The notes beneath the pieces were generated by a model. The model saw nothing but the letters and a program-made list of their open reading frames with translations. It did no database searches and was not told the origin of the DNA. Shown here piece by piece: positions 1-7,918 of a stretch of 64,000 nucleotides of DNA. Position numbers and translations under genes: made by a program. This DNA comes from Allokutzneria oryzae. Lineage in GTDB: Bacteria > Actinomycetota > Actinomycetes > Mycobacteriales > Pseudonocardiaceae. The DNA lies in the NCBI RefSeq assembly GCF_042429765.1, contig NZ_JBHLZU010000033.1, positions 62,001 to 126,000 on the forward strand, given 5' to 3'. How positions within the stretch are numbered: position 1 is the stretch's first letter; each line of letters starts with the position of its first letter.

Positions 1-1
1 C

Positions 2-937
2 CAGGCGGCGGAGCTCGCTGGGATCAGCAGGCCCGCGGCGACCCCGGCGAACCTGGCGCGGATCGCCTGCCAGGTCGGCGCGGTACTGGCGCTGGCGCCG
101 TCCGACTGGCTGTTCCCGACGCACCACGACTACATCGCGCTGGTCACGCGCGGTGTCGACCCGCTGGAGGCGCTCGCCCTGCCCTGGGGCGACTGGCACT
201 GCGGCTACGCCCCGGACACCCACCGCGTCGCCCCCCAGTGCGTGCCGGCCGCGACCCAGATCGCCCGTGCGGTCGGGCTGGTGAGCGCCGCGCGGCTGGC
301 CAACGACGACGTCGCGGCGCTGGTGTTCGTCCGCGGCGACGCGGTCGGCGAGCGCGACTTCGCCGAGGCGTGCGCCCTCGCCACCAGCTGGGAGGCCCCG
401 GTCGTGCTGCTGGTCCAGCACACCTTCGTGCGGCACAGCCCGTTCATGGTCGAGTCGACGGGCGAGCCCGACGTGCACACGATGAGCTTCCCGCACGACC
501 TGGCCGAGCGCCGCGACTCGGCCTCCTTCGTCGACAGCACCGACGTGCTCGGCGTGTTCGCCGCCGTGACCGCGGCCCTGGACCGGGCGCGCACCGAGGA
601 CGGCCCGGTGCTCCTCGAGGCCCTTCCGTACCGGGTGGTCACCCGCGCCGGAGCGGGCAACGGCGGCGACCAGGTGGAGGTCGAGGAGCGGGAGAGCGAC
701 CCAGTCGCGCTGCTGGAGGCCGAGCTGCGGGAGTTCGGGGTGCTCGACGACGCCGTGGTGCGCCGGGTCGATGCCGAGGCGGAAGCCGCCGTCGCCGACC
801 TCCGCGACCGCCTGACCACCGAACCGCGCCCCGACCCCGCCGAGCTGTTCGACCACGTCTACGCCGAGCCGACCCCACAGCTCCGCGAGCAGCAGGCCCT
901 GCTGCGAACGGAGCTGGGACCGTCGGGGAAGCTCTGA
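2..937 (+). CDS. 2-oxoacid dehydrogenase E1 component, alpha subunit (5' partial)
   Basis: The reading frame is open from the window edge, so the N terminus is missing; 311 residues are visible. It aligns by eye with the pyruvate/branched-chain 2-oxoacid dehydrogenase E1 alpha family: an early segment around FPTHHDYIALV, the PAATQIARAVG stretch, and a thiamine-diphosphate fold region around VFVRGDAVGERDFAEA. The stop overlaps the next start (ATGA), so it is coupled to the E1 beta gene, as expected for an alpha2beta2 E1 enzyme that decarboxylates a 2-oxoacid and passes the acyl group to an E2. The usual GDG...NN metal/ThDP motif reads GDA...QH here. It may therefore be a specialised or catalytically weakened subunit. 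The substrate cannot be told. Confidence 0.8.
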   Translation, partial: QAAELAGISRPAATPANLARIACQVGAVLALAPSDWLFPTHHDYIALVTRGVDPLEALALPWGDWHCGYAPDTHRVAPQCVPAATQIARAVGLVSAARLANDDVAALVFVRGDAVGERDFAEACALATSWEAPVVLLVQHTFVRHSPFMVESTGEPDVHTMSFPHDLAERRDSASFVDSTDVLGVFAAVTAALDRARTEDGPVLLEALPYRVVTRAGAGNGGDQVEVEERESDPVALLEAELREFGVLDDAVVRRVDAEAEAAVADLRDRLTTEPRPDPAELFDHVYAEPTPQLREQQALLRTELGPSGKL

Positions 938-1953
938 TGACCGCGACGACGATGGCGCAGGCGCTGAGCGCCGCGCTGCACGACGCGATGCGCAAGAGCG
1001 AACGCGTCGTGCTGTTCGGTGGGGAGAACGACCACCTCGACGGCGCCTTCCACGTCACCAACGGACTGGTGACCGAGTTCGGCAGGTGGCGCTGCTTCAC
1101 CAGCCGCACCTCCGAGGTGGAGAACCTGGCCACCGCGGTCGGCATGGCCATGTACGGCTACCGGCCGGTGATCGAGCTGACGTCGGGAGCGCGGGCGCAC
1201 CCGACGTTCGACCAGACGATCGTCGAGCTGGCGATGATGCGGACCTGCACCCGCGGCCAGGTCGGCCTCCCGATCGTGCTCCGCATCCCCTACGGCGGCG
1301 GGGTCGGCGAGGGCCCGAGGCACGACATCTCCTCGCTGGCCTGCTGGACGCACATCCCGGGGCTGCACACCGTGGCGCCCGCGACGGTCGCCGACGCGTA
1401 CTCGCTGCTGCGGGAGGCGATCGACTCGCCGGACCCGGTGGTGTTCCTGGAACCGGAGCGGATGTACTGGCTGACCGAGGACGTCGGCCTCCCGGTGCGG
1501 ACCCAGCCGTTGGGCAGGGCCGTCATCCGCCGGGCGGGCAGCTCCGCGACGCTGATCGCGTGCGGCTCCGCGGTGCCCATCGCCGTGGCCGCCGCGGACG
1601 CGGCCGAGGGCGAGGAGGGCTGGGACGTCGAGGTCATCGACCTCCGGACGCTCGTGCCCTTCGACGACGCGACGGTCGTCGAGAGCGTCGCGCGCACCGG
1701 CCGCGCGGTGATCGTGCACGAGTCGCACGGCTTCCACGGCATGGGCGCCGAGGTCGCGGCCCGCGTGGCGGAACGCTGTTTCGGCAAGCTGAAGGCCCCC
1801 GTGCTGCGGGTGGCCGGGTGGGACGTCCCGTCCCCGGCACCGAACCTGGAGAAGTACCACCTGCCGAGCGTGGACCGCGTCCTCTGCGCGCTGCGCCAGG
1901 TGCACGACGTCCCGTCCTGCCCGGCGCACGAGGTGCACGCGCCTGGCACGTGA
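937..1953 (+). CDS. 2-oxoacid dehydrogenase E1 component, beta subunit
   Basis: This 338-residue protein has the typical length for an E1 beta (transketolase-like) subunit. Visible family features are GAFHVTNGLVTEFG near the N terminus, the TSEVENLATAVGMA segment holding the glutamate that contacts thiamine diphosphate, YRPVIEL, the RIPYGGGVGEGPRHD loop with the active-site histidine, PATVADAYSLLREAI, SPDPVVFLEP, and a C-terminal VIDLRTLVPFD / APVLRVAGWDVPSP domain. It starts inside the stop of the E1 alpha gene (ATGA at 937), so the two are co-translated. Its motifs look intact, unlike those of its partner. No E2 or E3 gene lies in the window; they may be elsewhere or upstream of the edge. 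Confidence 0.9.
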   Translation: MTATTMAQALSAALHDAMRKSERVVLFGGENDHLDGAFHVTNGLVTEFGRWRCFTSRTSEVENLATAVGMAMYGYRPVIELTSGARAHPTFDQTIVELAMMRTCTRGQVGLPIVLRIPYGGGVGEGPRHDISSLACWTHIPGLHTVAPATVADAYSLLREAIDSPDPVVFLEPERMYWLTEDVGLPVRTQPLGRAVIRRAGSSATLIACGSAVPIAVAAADAAEGEEGWDVEVIDLRTLVPFDDATVVESVARTGRAVIVHESHGFHGMGAEVAARVAERCFGKLKAPVLRVAGWDVPSPAPNLEKYHLPSVDRVLCALRQVHDVPSCPAHEVHAPGT

Positions 1954-2025
1954 TCACCCCAAGCTCTCCGGCTGTTCGGCGGGCGTTCGCCCGCCGGCCG
2001 CCGCGAACCGAGCAGACTCGACCGA

Positions 2026-3252
2026 ATGCGACTCCGACTCATGTTCGCCCTGTCGGCCACGCTCTGCCAGGTCATCGCCCTGCCCGTGCCCGCGTCGGCC
2101 CGGCCCGCCGTCGTGCCCGTCGCACAGACACCCGCGTTCGTCGACGACCCCTCCGGCACCCCGGCGGACGCCGACGCCGACGACCCCGCGATCTGGGTGC
2201 ACCCGAGCGACCCCGGGGCCGGCGTGGTGCTCGGCACCCTGAAGGAGGGTGGGCTGGCGGCGTTCGACCTCGACGGCGCGCTCCTGCGGCACCTGGCCGC
2301 GCCGAAGCACGGGCGCTTCAACAACGTCGACGTGCTCGGCGACCTCGCCGCCGTCAGCGACCGGGGCCTGGACCGCGTCCGCTTCTACCGGATCGACCCC
2401 CGCGGCGCGGCGGCGGGCGACGACGTCCTGCGCGAGGTGACGGGCGCCGGGGCCGCTCGCGTGTTCCCCGGCGCGGCCCTCGGCGAGCAGCGCACGGCCT
2501 ACGGCCTGGCCTTCGGCCGGGACCGCTCCGGTGCCCCCGTCCTGGCCGTCAGCAGGCGGCACGAGACCGAGATCGCCCTGCTTCGCCCGCGCGGCAAGGA
2601 AGGCGTGACGGCGGAGCACATCGCGACGATCGCGCTCCCGAGCACCTTCGCCCTGCCGGACGGCACCCGGTGGAGCCCCTGCGGCGAACCGGGCGAGCGC
2701 CCCCAGGTCGAGGGCATGGCGCTCGACTCAGCCAACCAGGTGCTCTTCGCCGCCCAGGAGGACGTGGGGATCTGGCGAGTCCCGTTGCGCGACAACGGCT
2801 TCGGCAAACCCGAACTGATCGACCGGGTGCGCGGGTTCGGCGTGCCCGCCAGCTACGACCCGGAGACCGGGGAGTGCGCGCCCAGCGGCCCGGATCCGGG
2901 CTTCGGCGGCCGCCACCTCAGCGCGGACGCGGAGGGCCTGGCCCTCTCCGGCGACGGCAGGCTGATCGCCTCCAGCCAGGGCGACTCGACCTTCGTCGTC
3001 TACGAGCGCACCGGCGCGAACCGCGTGCTCGGCACCTTCGCGGTCAAGGCGGGCAACGGCAACGACTCGGTGGAGCACTGCGACGGCGCGGCGGTCACGA
3101 CGGCCGCGCTCGGCCCGAAGTTCCCCAACGGGCTCCTCGTCGCGCACGACGGCGAACGTCGCCCCCGGGTCAACGACCCGGCCGGAAATCCGCTTCCCAC
3201 AACGGGATTCGCGCTCATCCGGTGGGACGACGTCCGCCGCGCCCTGCGCTAG
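2026..3252 (+). CDS. Secreted beta-propeller phytase (3-phytase)
   Basis: The 408-residue product begins with a short basic segment and a hydrophobic stretch ending ASA, a classical signal peptide of about 25 residues. The mature part has the beta-propeller phytase signatures: DADDPAIWVHP, the FDLDG strand, FNNVDV, QVEGMALD, DVGIWRVP, and the C-terminal DAEGLALSGDG...IASSQGDSTFVVY. These enzymes are calcium-dependent, release phosphate from phytate outside the cell and have acidic metal-binding residues lining the propeller face. The start at ATG 2026 has no strong ribosome binding site; ATG 2041 is an alternative. The stop overlaps the stop of the convergent neighbour by two bases (CTAG). 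Confidence 0.88.
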   Translation: MRLRLMFALSATLCQVIALPVPASARPAVVPVAQTPAFVDDPSGTPADADADDPAIWVHPSDPGAGVVLGTLKEGGLAAFDLDGALLRHLAAPKHGRFNNVDVLGDLAAVSDRGLDRVRFYRIDPRGAAAGDDVLREVTGAGAARVFPGAALGEQRTAYGLAFGRDRSGAPVLAVSRRHETEIALLRPRGKEGVTAEHIATIALPSTFALPDGTRWSPCGEPGERPQVEGMALDSANQVLFAAQEDVGIWRVPLRDNGFGKPELIDRVRGFGVPASYDPETGECAPSGPDPGFGGRHLSADAEGLALSGDGRLIASSQGDSTFVVYERTGANRVLGTFAVKAGNGNDSVEHCDGAAVTTAALGPKFPNGLLVAHDGERRPRVNDPAGNPLPTTGFALIRWDDVRRALR

Positions 3253-4034
3253 CTGGTCGGAGGCCGCTCGTCGCCGTGGGAGGGCGGAGTGCCCGGAGGC
3301 ATGGTTCCGGGCATCGGGGTCCCCGCGGCGGGCGTGGGCATGTCCTGCACGGCGGTGGCGGTCCTCGGCGTGCCCGCCTCCGTCTGGAGCCGGTCCAGCC
3401 AGCCCTCCCACCGCTGCTGCATCGGGCGGACCAGGCCGCCACCGACACCGACGACGAGGATGCCGCCCACCGTGGCCAGCACGGTGACCAGCACCGGCAG
3501 GGTCACCGTGGTCGCGATGCCCAGCTGGTTGAGTGCGGCGATCACGCCCAGCGCCAGCACGAACACGTACGCGAGCGAGGTCAGCGGCTTGGTGAACGGG
3601 CGCGGCCCGAGCGCCGACGCGAGCAGGTCGCGCAGCACCCGCGCGATCGCCGCCGCCACCAGCACCAGCACGATGGCCACCACGATCCTCGGCAGGTACG
3701 CGATCACGTCGTTGAGCAGCAGGCTGACCGAGTTGCCGGGCCCGAACGCGCCGAACGCCAGCTGCAGCGCGATCAGCAGCACGAAGTAGTAGACGAGCTT
3801 GACGATCAGGTCGCCGACGTCGACGTTCGAGCGGGCGAGCAGGTGCCCGAGCCCGGCCTTCTCGACGAGCCTGCCGAAGCCCGCGCGGGCGAGCACCAGC
3901 GAGACCACTTTGGACAGTCCCTTGGCGATCAGCCAGCCGACCAGCAGCACCAGCAGGAAGCCCAGCAGCTTGGGCAGGAAGGTGGCGATCATGGACCACG
4001 CGTCGGCGAGTCCCCGGCGCAGTTCGGCTCCCAT
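3249..4034 (-). CDS. Conserved multi-helix membrane protein (CmpX/mechanosensitive-like TM_helix family)
   Basis: A 261-residue integral membrane protein with about five hydrophobic helices (roughly residues 17-40, 80-102, 115-137, 150-175 and 180-205) and a hydrophilic Pro/Thr-rich tail. The repeated FLPKLLGFLLVLLVGWLIAKG and YLPRIVVAIVLVLVA segments match the conserved TM-helix repeats of small MscS-like, CmpX-type proteins, which lack the large cytoplasmic domain of true MscS. The ATG at 4034 is preceded by a good GGAGGAG site. It faces the phytase gene tail to tail. A role in ion or turgor homeostasis is family inference only. Confidence 0.65.
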   Translation of the reverse strand: MGAELRRGLADAWSMIATFLPKLLGFLLVLLVGWLIAKGLSKVVSLVLARAGFGRLVEKAGLGHLLARSNVDVGDLIVKLVYYFVLLIALQLAFGAFGPGNSVSLLLNDVIAYLPRIVVAIVLVLVAAAIARVLRDLLASALGPRPFTKPLTSLAYVFVLALGVIAALNQLGIATTVTLPVLVTVLATVGGILVVGVGGGLVRPMQQRWEGWLDRLQTEAGTPRTATAVQDMPTPAAGTPMPGTMPPGTPPSHGDERPPTS

Positions 4035-4199
4035 GGCTCCTCCAGGGGATCGTGGCGGTAGTGCCCTGTGCCACAGGTGGTGCTCCGGCTGCCGTGCCCG
4101 GCAAACCGGGGGACGAGGACTTTAGCCCGATCGGGTCAGACGGCTGGCCCGATCGCCGCCGACCGTCCAGAGTGGACGTACCGGTGGGGACCGGGGACC

Positions 4200-4235
4200 C
4201 CGAGACCGCCCGGCGCATCCGCCGGGCGGTCTCGG
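4200..4235. repeat. Perfect 16-bp inverted repeat, 4-base loop
   Basis: Arms at 4200-4215 and 4220-4235 pair perfectly around the loop CATC. It lies between the divergent membrane-protein gene (start 4034) and the PucR-type regulator (start 4289), about 54 bases before the latter's ATG. There is no T-tract. It could be a factor-independent actinobacterial terminator, a leader hairpin of the regulator mRNA, or a regulatory site. Confidence 0.75.
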
Positions 4236-4288
4236 CGTATCGGGGCCGTCCCGGCACGCCCGCCCCGCGAACGTGCGATTCTGAGGTC

Positions 4289-5491
4289 ATGACCGCCTCC
4301 GCCGACGACGTTCCCCTTGGTGGAATGTCCGTTTCCACCCTGCGCACGCTCGAACGCGCGTCCGGCGGGCTGGCGACCTCCAGCATCGGCGAGATGGACC
4401 AGCTGCTGCCCTGGTTCCGCAGGCTGCCCGCCGACCAGCGGGCCAGCGTGCTGCTGGTGATCCAGACGGGCGCGGCGAACTTCGTGGAGTGGCTGCGCGA
4501 CCCGACCCAGGTGATCCGGCTGACCGCGGACGCCTTCCGCGCCGCGCCGAAGGACTTCTCCCGCTGGGTGAGCCTGCGCCAGACCGTGGAGCTGGTGCGG
4601 ATAGCCATCAACATCCTGGAGCGGGAGCTGCCCGTGCTCGCCGCGGACGAGGCCGAGCGGGCGCTGCTGACCGAGGCGGTGCTGCGCTACGGCAGGGAGA
4701 TCGCCTTCGCCGCGGCCACCTCCTACGCCGCCGCCGCCGAGGCGCGCGGCGCGTGGGACGCCCGGCTGGAGGCGCTGATGGTCGACGGCATCGTCCGCGG
4801 CGACGCGGAGGAGTCGTTGCTGTCCAGGGCCGCCGCGCTGGGCTGGGACCCGGCGGCCGAGGCCACCGTGCTGGTCGGCGCGTCCCCCTCCGACGACCCG
4901 CCCACCGTGGTCTACGAGGTGCGCAGCCGCGCGGCGCGGATAGGGCGCCCGGTGCTGCTGGGCGTGCAGGGCTCCCGCCTCGTGGTGGTGCTCGCCGGAC
5001 CGGTGGACAGCCCCACCGGCCAGGAGGTCCTGACCAGGATGGCCGACGCCTTCGACAAGGGCCCGGTCGTCGCGGGACCGACCGTGGCCGCGCTGGCCGA
5101 CGCCTACCGCAGCGCCGCCGACGCGCTCTCCGGTCTGCGCGCGGTCGTGGCCTGGCCGGACGCGCCGCGCCCGGTGCGCTCCACCGACCTGCTGCCCGAG
5201 CGGGCGCTGGCAGGGGACCCGGAGGCGGAGCGGCAGATGATCGAGAAGGTGGTGCGCCCGCTGGTGGAGGTCGGCGGCTCGCTGCTGGAGACGGTCGAGG
5301 CCTACCTTGAGGTGGGCGGCGTGCTGGAGAGCTGCGCCAAACGACTGTTCGTGCACCCCAACACCGTGCGCTACCGGCTGCGCCGGGTCACCGAGCTGAC
5401 CGGCTACACCGCGTCGGACCCGCGCGACGGCCTCGTGCTGCGGATGTCGCTCGCGGTCGGCAGGCTGGCCCGTGCCCGAGGTCACTGGTGA
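4289..5491 (+). CDS. fasR: PucR-family transcriptional regulator, FasR-like activator of fatty acid synthesis
   Basis: A 400-residue regulator. The C terminus (about residues 325-395) has the PucR helix-turn-helix, with LLETVEAYLEVGGVLESCAKRL and the motif HPNTVRYRLRRVTELTGY. The middle part resembles the GGDEF-like PucR domain. It sits directly upstream of fabD in the same order as the PucR-type FasR gene of Streptomyces coelicolor, which activates fabD-fabH-acpP-fabF. The same role is inferred here from position and domain type. ATG 4289 is chosen because the family alignment begins there; the frame is open further upstream but that sequence is low-quality and includes a strong hairpin. The likely target is the palindromic region 5538-5564. 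Confidence 0.82.
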   Translation: MTASADDVPLGGMSVSTLRTLERASGGLATSSIGEMDQLLPWFRRLPADQRASVLLVIQTGAANFVEWLRDPTQVIRLTADAFRAAPKDFSRWVSLRQTVELVRIAINILERELPVLAADEAERALLTEAVLRYGREIAFAAATSYAAAAEARGAWDARLEALMVDGIVRGDAEESLLSRAAALGWDPAAEATVLVGASPSDDPPTVVYEVRSRAARIGRPVLLGVQGSRLVVVLAGPVDSPTGQEVLTRMADAFDKGPVVAGPTVAALADAYRSAADALSGLRAVVAWPDAPRPVRSTDLLPERALAGDPEAERQMIEKVVRPLVEVGGSLLETVEAYLEVGGVLESCAKRLFVHPNTVRYRLRRVTELTGYTASDPRDGLVLRMSLAVGRLARARGHW

Positions 5492-5537
5492 GGCGGCTTT
5501 GGTGCGGTCCCGACAACGACTGTGACGCAGCTTGCAC

Positions 5538-5564
5538 AACCCCTAGGGGTTAACCCTGGGTTAA
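5538..5564. promoter_or_regulatory. Two abutting palindromes in the fabD promoter region (candidate FasR operator)
   Basis: AACCCCTAGGGGTT (5538-5551) is a perfect 14-bp palindrome. It shares two bases with TTAACCCTGGGTTAA (5550-5564), which is a perfect 7+1+7 inverted repeat. Both have the form AACCC...GGGTT. They lie 131-157 bases upstream of the fabD start, in the only sizeable gap between the regulator and the fatty acid genes. Binding by the PucR/FasR protein is inference. Confidence 0.7.
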
Positions 5565-5694
5565 TGACCCGGTTCCGGCCCGCCGTGGCGTGCGCAAACG
5601 CGCACCTCACCGCGAGCTTTGTAGACACCCCACAGAATCGGCTGCGGTACTTCGTCAGCACCGGCATCCCGGCCGGGGCTGGTGACCGTGTTCA

Positions 5695-6624
5695 GTGAGC
5701 ACCGTGATCGCGCTCCTCGCCCCAGGACAGGGCTCCCAGTCGCCCGGCATGCTCTCGCCATGGCTTGAGTTGGACGGCGCGACCGCGCGCCTGGAGCACT
5801 GGTCCGAGCTGGCGAAGCTGGACCTGCTGCGCCTGGGCACCACCGCGAGCGCGGACGAGATCAAGGACACCTCGGTGACGCAGCCCCTGGTGGTGGCGCT
5901 GTCGCTGCTGGTGTTCGAGGAGTTGGCCCGCCGGGTCGAGGTTCCCACCGACGTTCCGGTGGCCGGCCACTCGGTCGGTGAGCTCGCCGCCGCCGCCGTG
6001 AGCGGCGTGCTCACCGCCGACGAGGCCGTCGAGCTGGCCGCGGTGCGCGGCGCGGAGATGGCCGCGGCGTGCGCGCTGGAGCCGACCGGCATGAGCGCGG
6101 TGCTCGGCGGGGACGAGGCCGAGGTGCTGAACAGACTCGCGGAGCTGGGCCTGGACCCGGCCAACCGCAACGCCAAGGGCCAGGTCGTCGCCGCCGGCTC
6201 GGTGGCCATGCTGGAGAAGCTGACCGCGCAGCCGCCCGCCTCCGCGCGGATCCGGTCGCTGGCCGTGGCTGGCGCGTTCCACACCCGCTTCATGGCGCCA
6301 GCGGAGGAAGCCCTCGGCAGACGCGTCACCACCATCACCCCGGTCGACCCGGTGCGCCCGCTGCTGTCCAACGCCGAGGGCGCGGTGGTCTCCGACGGCG
6401 ACGAGGCCCTGCGCAGGCTGGTCGCCCAGGTGACCCTGCCGGTGCGCTGGGACTCCTGCATGGCCACCCTCGCCGAGCGCGGCGTCACCGCCGTGATCGA
6501 GCTGCCCCCGGCGGGCACCCTGGTCAACCTGGTCAAGCGCGAGCTGCCGCAGGTCGACCGCCTCCCACTGAAGACCCCCGCGGACCTGGACAAGGCCGCC
6601 GAGCTGATCGTTGGTGCCGCGTGA
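5695..6624 (+). CDS. fabD: Malonyl-CoA:ACP transacylase
   Basis: A 309-residue cytoplasmic enzyme that loads malonyl groups from CoA onto acyl carrier protein, supplying extender units to the type II fatty acid synthase. Visible motifs are LLAPGQGSQSPGM at the N terminus, the nucleophile elbow GHSVGE with catalytic Ser93, and GAFHTRFM with the catalytic His196. Length and motif spacing are standard. The GTG at 5695 gives the usual short N terminus, though the ribosome binding site is weak and GTG 5704 is possible. First gene of the fabD-fabH-acpP-fabF run; its stop overlaps the fabH GTG by four bases (GTGA). Confidence 0.95.
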   Translation: MSTVIALLAPGQGSQSPGMLSPWLELDGATARLEHWSELAKLDLLRLGTTASADEIKDTSVTQPLVVALSLLVFEELARRVEVPTDVPVAGHSVGELAAAAVSGVLTADEAVELAAVRGAEMAAACALEPTGMSAVLGGDEAEVLNRLAELGLDPANRNAKGQVVAAGSVAMLEKLTAQPPASARIRSLAVAGAFHTRFMAPAEEALGRRVTTITPVDPVRPLLSNAEGAVVSDGDEALRRLVAQVTLPVRWDSCMATLAERGVTAVIELPPAGTLVNLVKRELPQVDRLPLKTPADLDKAAELIVGAA

Positions 6625-7607
6625 CCGAGTCCCGACCGCTCATCCAGCTCTCCGCCGGTGCTGGCGGGAGCAGGCTGCTGGGCTTCGGCTCCGCACAGGG
6701 CGACCGCGTGGTGACCAACGACGACATGGCCAAGGTCGTCGACACCTCCGACGAGTGGATCCGCAGCCGCGTCGGCATCGCCGAGCGCAGGCTGGCCACC
6801 GAGGAGCAGACGCTTCCGGTGCTGGCGACCGAGGCCGGGCGCGCCGCGCTCGCCGACGCCGGTGTCGATCCGTCCGAAGTGGACACCGTGCTCGTCGCGA
6901 CCTGCACCATGCCGGTGCCGATCCCGAACGTGGCCGCCAGGGTCGCCGACAGCCTCGGCATCTCCGGCGCGGGCGCCTTCGACATCAACGCCGCGTGCGC
7001 CGGCTTCTGCTACGCGCTGGCCACCGCGTCGGACATGGTCCGCTCCGGCACCGCGCGCTACGTGCTGGTGATCGGCGCGGAGCGCTTCTCCAACTGGGTG
7101 GACTGGCAGGACCGGTCGACCTCGATCATCTTCGCCGACGGCGCGGGCGCCACGGTGGTCGGTCCGTGCGACGAGCCGCGGATCGGGCCGGTGTCCTGGA
7201 CCAGCCGCGGTGACCTGTCCAGCACGATCGGCGTGACCGAGCAGAACTTCCTCTACCAGGAGGGCCAGTCGGTCTTCCGCTGGGCGACCACCGAGGTGTG
7301 GCCGACCGCGGAGCGCGCCGTCGAGCGGGCGGGCCTGAAGCTCTCCGACATCGACGCGCTGATCCCGCACCAGGCGAACCTGCGCATCGTCGAGTCGATC
7401 GCGCGCAGCCTGCGCGGCAAGGGCGCGCGCGAGGACATGCTGGTCGCCAAGGACATCGTCCACAGCGGGAACACCTCGGCCGCCTCCATCCCGATCGCCA
7501 TCGACCACATGCGCAAGGCCGGGGAGCTCTCCTCCGGCGACGTGCTGCTGCTGGTCGGCTTCGGCGCCGGGCTGGTGTCCGCGGGCCAGGTCGTGGTCTG
7601 CCCGTAA
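6621..7607 (+). CDS. fabH: 3-oxoacyl-ACP synthase III
   Basis: The 328-residue initiating condensing enzyme of fatty acid synthesis joins an acyl-CoA starter to malonyl-ACP. The Cys-His-Asn triad is seen in AACAGFC (Cys126), PHQANLRI (His250) and HSGNTSAAS (Asn284), together with SDEWIRSRVGI near the N terminus and GFGAGLVSAG near the C terminus. It is translationally coupled to fabD (GTGA overlap). In actinomycetes FabH usually prefers branched-chain starters. The partial 2-oxoacid dehydrogenase at the window start could in principle feed such starters, but that link is inference. Confidence 0.95.
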   Translation: MTESRPLIQLSAGAGGSRLLGFGSAQGDRVVTNDDMAKVVDTSDEWIRSRVGIAERRLATEEQTLPVLATEAGRAALADAGVDPSEVDTVLVATCTMPVPIPNVAARVADSLGISGAGAFDINAACAGFCYALATASDMVRSGTARYVLVIGAERFSNWVDWQDRSTSIIFADGAGATVVGPCDEPRIGPVSWTSRGDLSSTIGVTEQNFLYQEGQSVFRWATTEVWPTAERAVERAGLKLSDIDALIPHQANLRIVESIARSLRGKGAREDMLVAKDIVHSGNTSAASIPIAIDHMRKAGELSSGDVLLLVGFGAGLVSAGQVVVCP

Positions 7608-7637
7608 CAACAACAGACTCCGGGAACGCGGGTCCGC

Positions 7638-7656
7638 CTTCCCGGTCGGTGGGAAG
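7638..7656 (+). promoter_or_regulatory. Small stem-loop between fabH and acpP
   Basis: CTTCCC (7638-7643) pairs with GGGAAG (7651-7656) around a 7-base loop, just before the AGAGGAAC ribosome binding site of acpP. A short intercistronic hairpin here could help set the higher acpP level. Functional meaning is inference. Confidence 0.4.
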
Positions 7657-7675
7657 TCAAGAGAGGAACACGCAC

Positions 7676-7918
7676 GTGGCGAGCAACGAAGAGATCCTGT
7701 CCGGCCTTGCCGAGATCGTCGAAGAGGTCGCGGGTGTCGACCAGGGCGACGTCGCGCTCGAGAAGTCCTTCGTCGACGACCTGGACATCGACTCGCTGTC
7801 CATGGTCGAGGTCGCGGTCCAGGCCGAGGACAAGTTCGGCGTGAAGATCCCGGACGACGAGCTGGTCAACCTGAAGACCGTCGGCGACGCGGTGAAGTAC
7901 ATCGCCTCGAACGCATGA
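7676..7918 (+). CDS. acpP: Acyl carrier protein
   Basis: An 80-residue acidic protein carrying fatty acyl intermediates on a 4'-phosphopantetheine arm. The attachment serine is Ser40 in the motif DLDIDSLSMVE. The rest matches the four-helix ACP fold, with DKFGVKIPDDE after the serine. The start is a GTG at 7676 with an AGAGGAAC ribosome binding site; this gene alone in the operon has a real spacer (68 bases) before it. Its stop overlaps the fabF ATG (ATGA at 7915-7918). Partner of FabD, FabH and FabF in the same transcript. Confidence 0.96.
   Translation: MASNEEILSGLAEIVEEVAGVDQGDVALEKSFVDDLDIDSLSMVEVAVQAEDKFGVKIPDDELVNLKTVGDAVKYIASNA

Noticed and set aside
238..936. Open frame extending the E1 beta gene upstream by about 230 codons
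   Set aside because: The residues are Arg/Pro/Gly-rich and antisense-like, and this stretch is coded in another frame by the E1 alpha gene. The ATGA overlap at 937 is the natural start.
1086..4061. 991-codon plus-strand open frame
   Set aside because: It overlaps E1 beta, phytase and a membrane protein in a different frame and has the Arg/Pro composition of a shadow frame.
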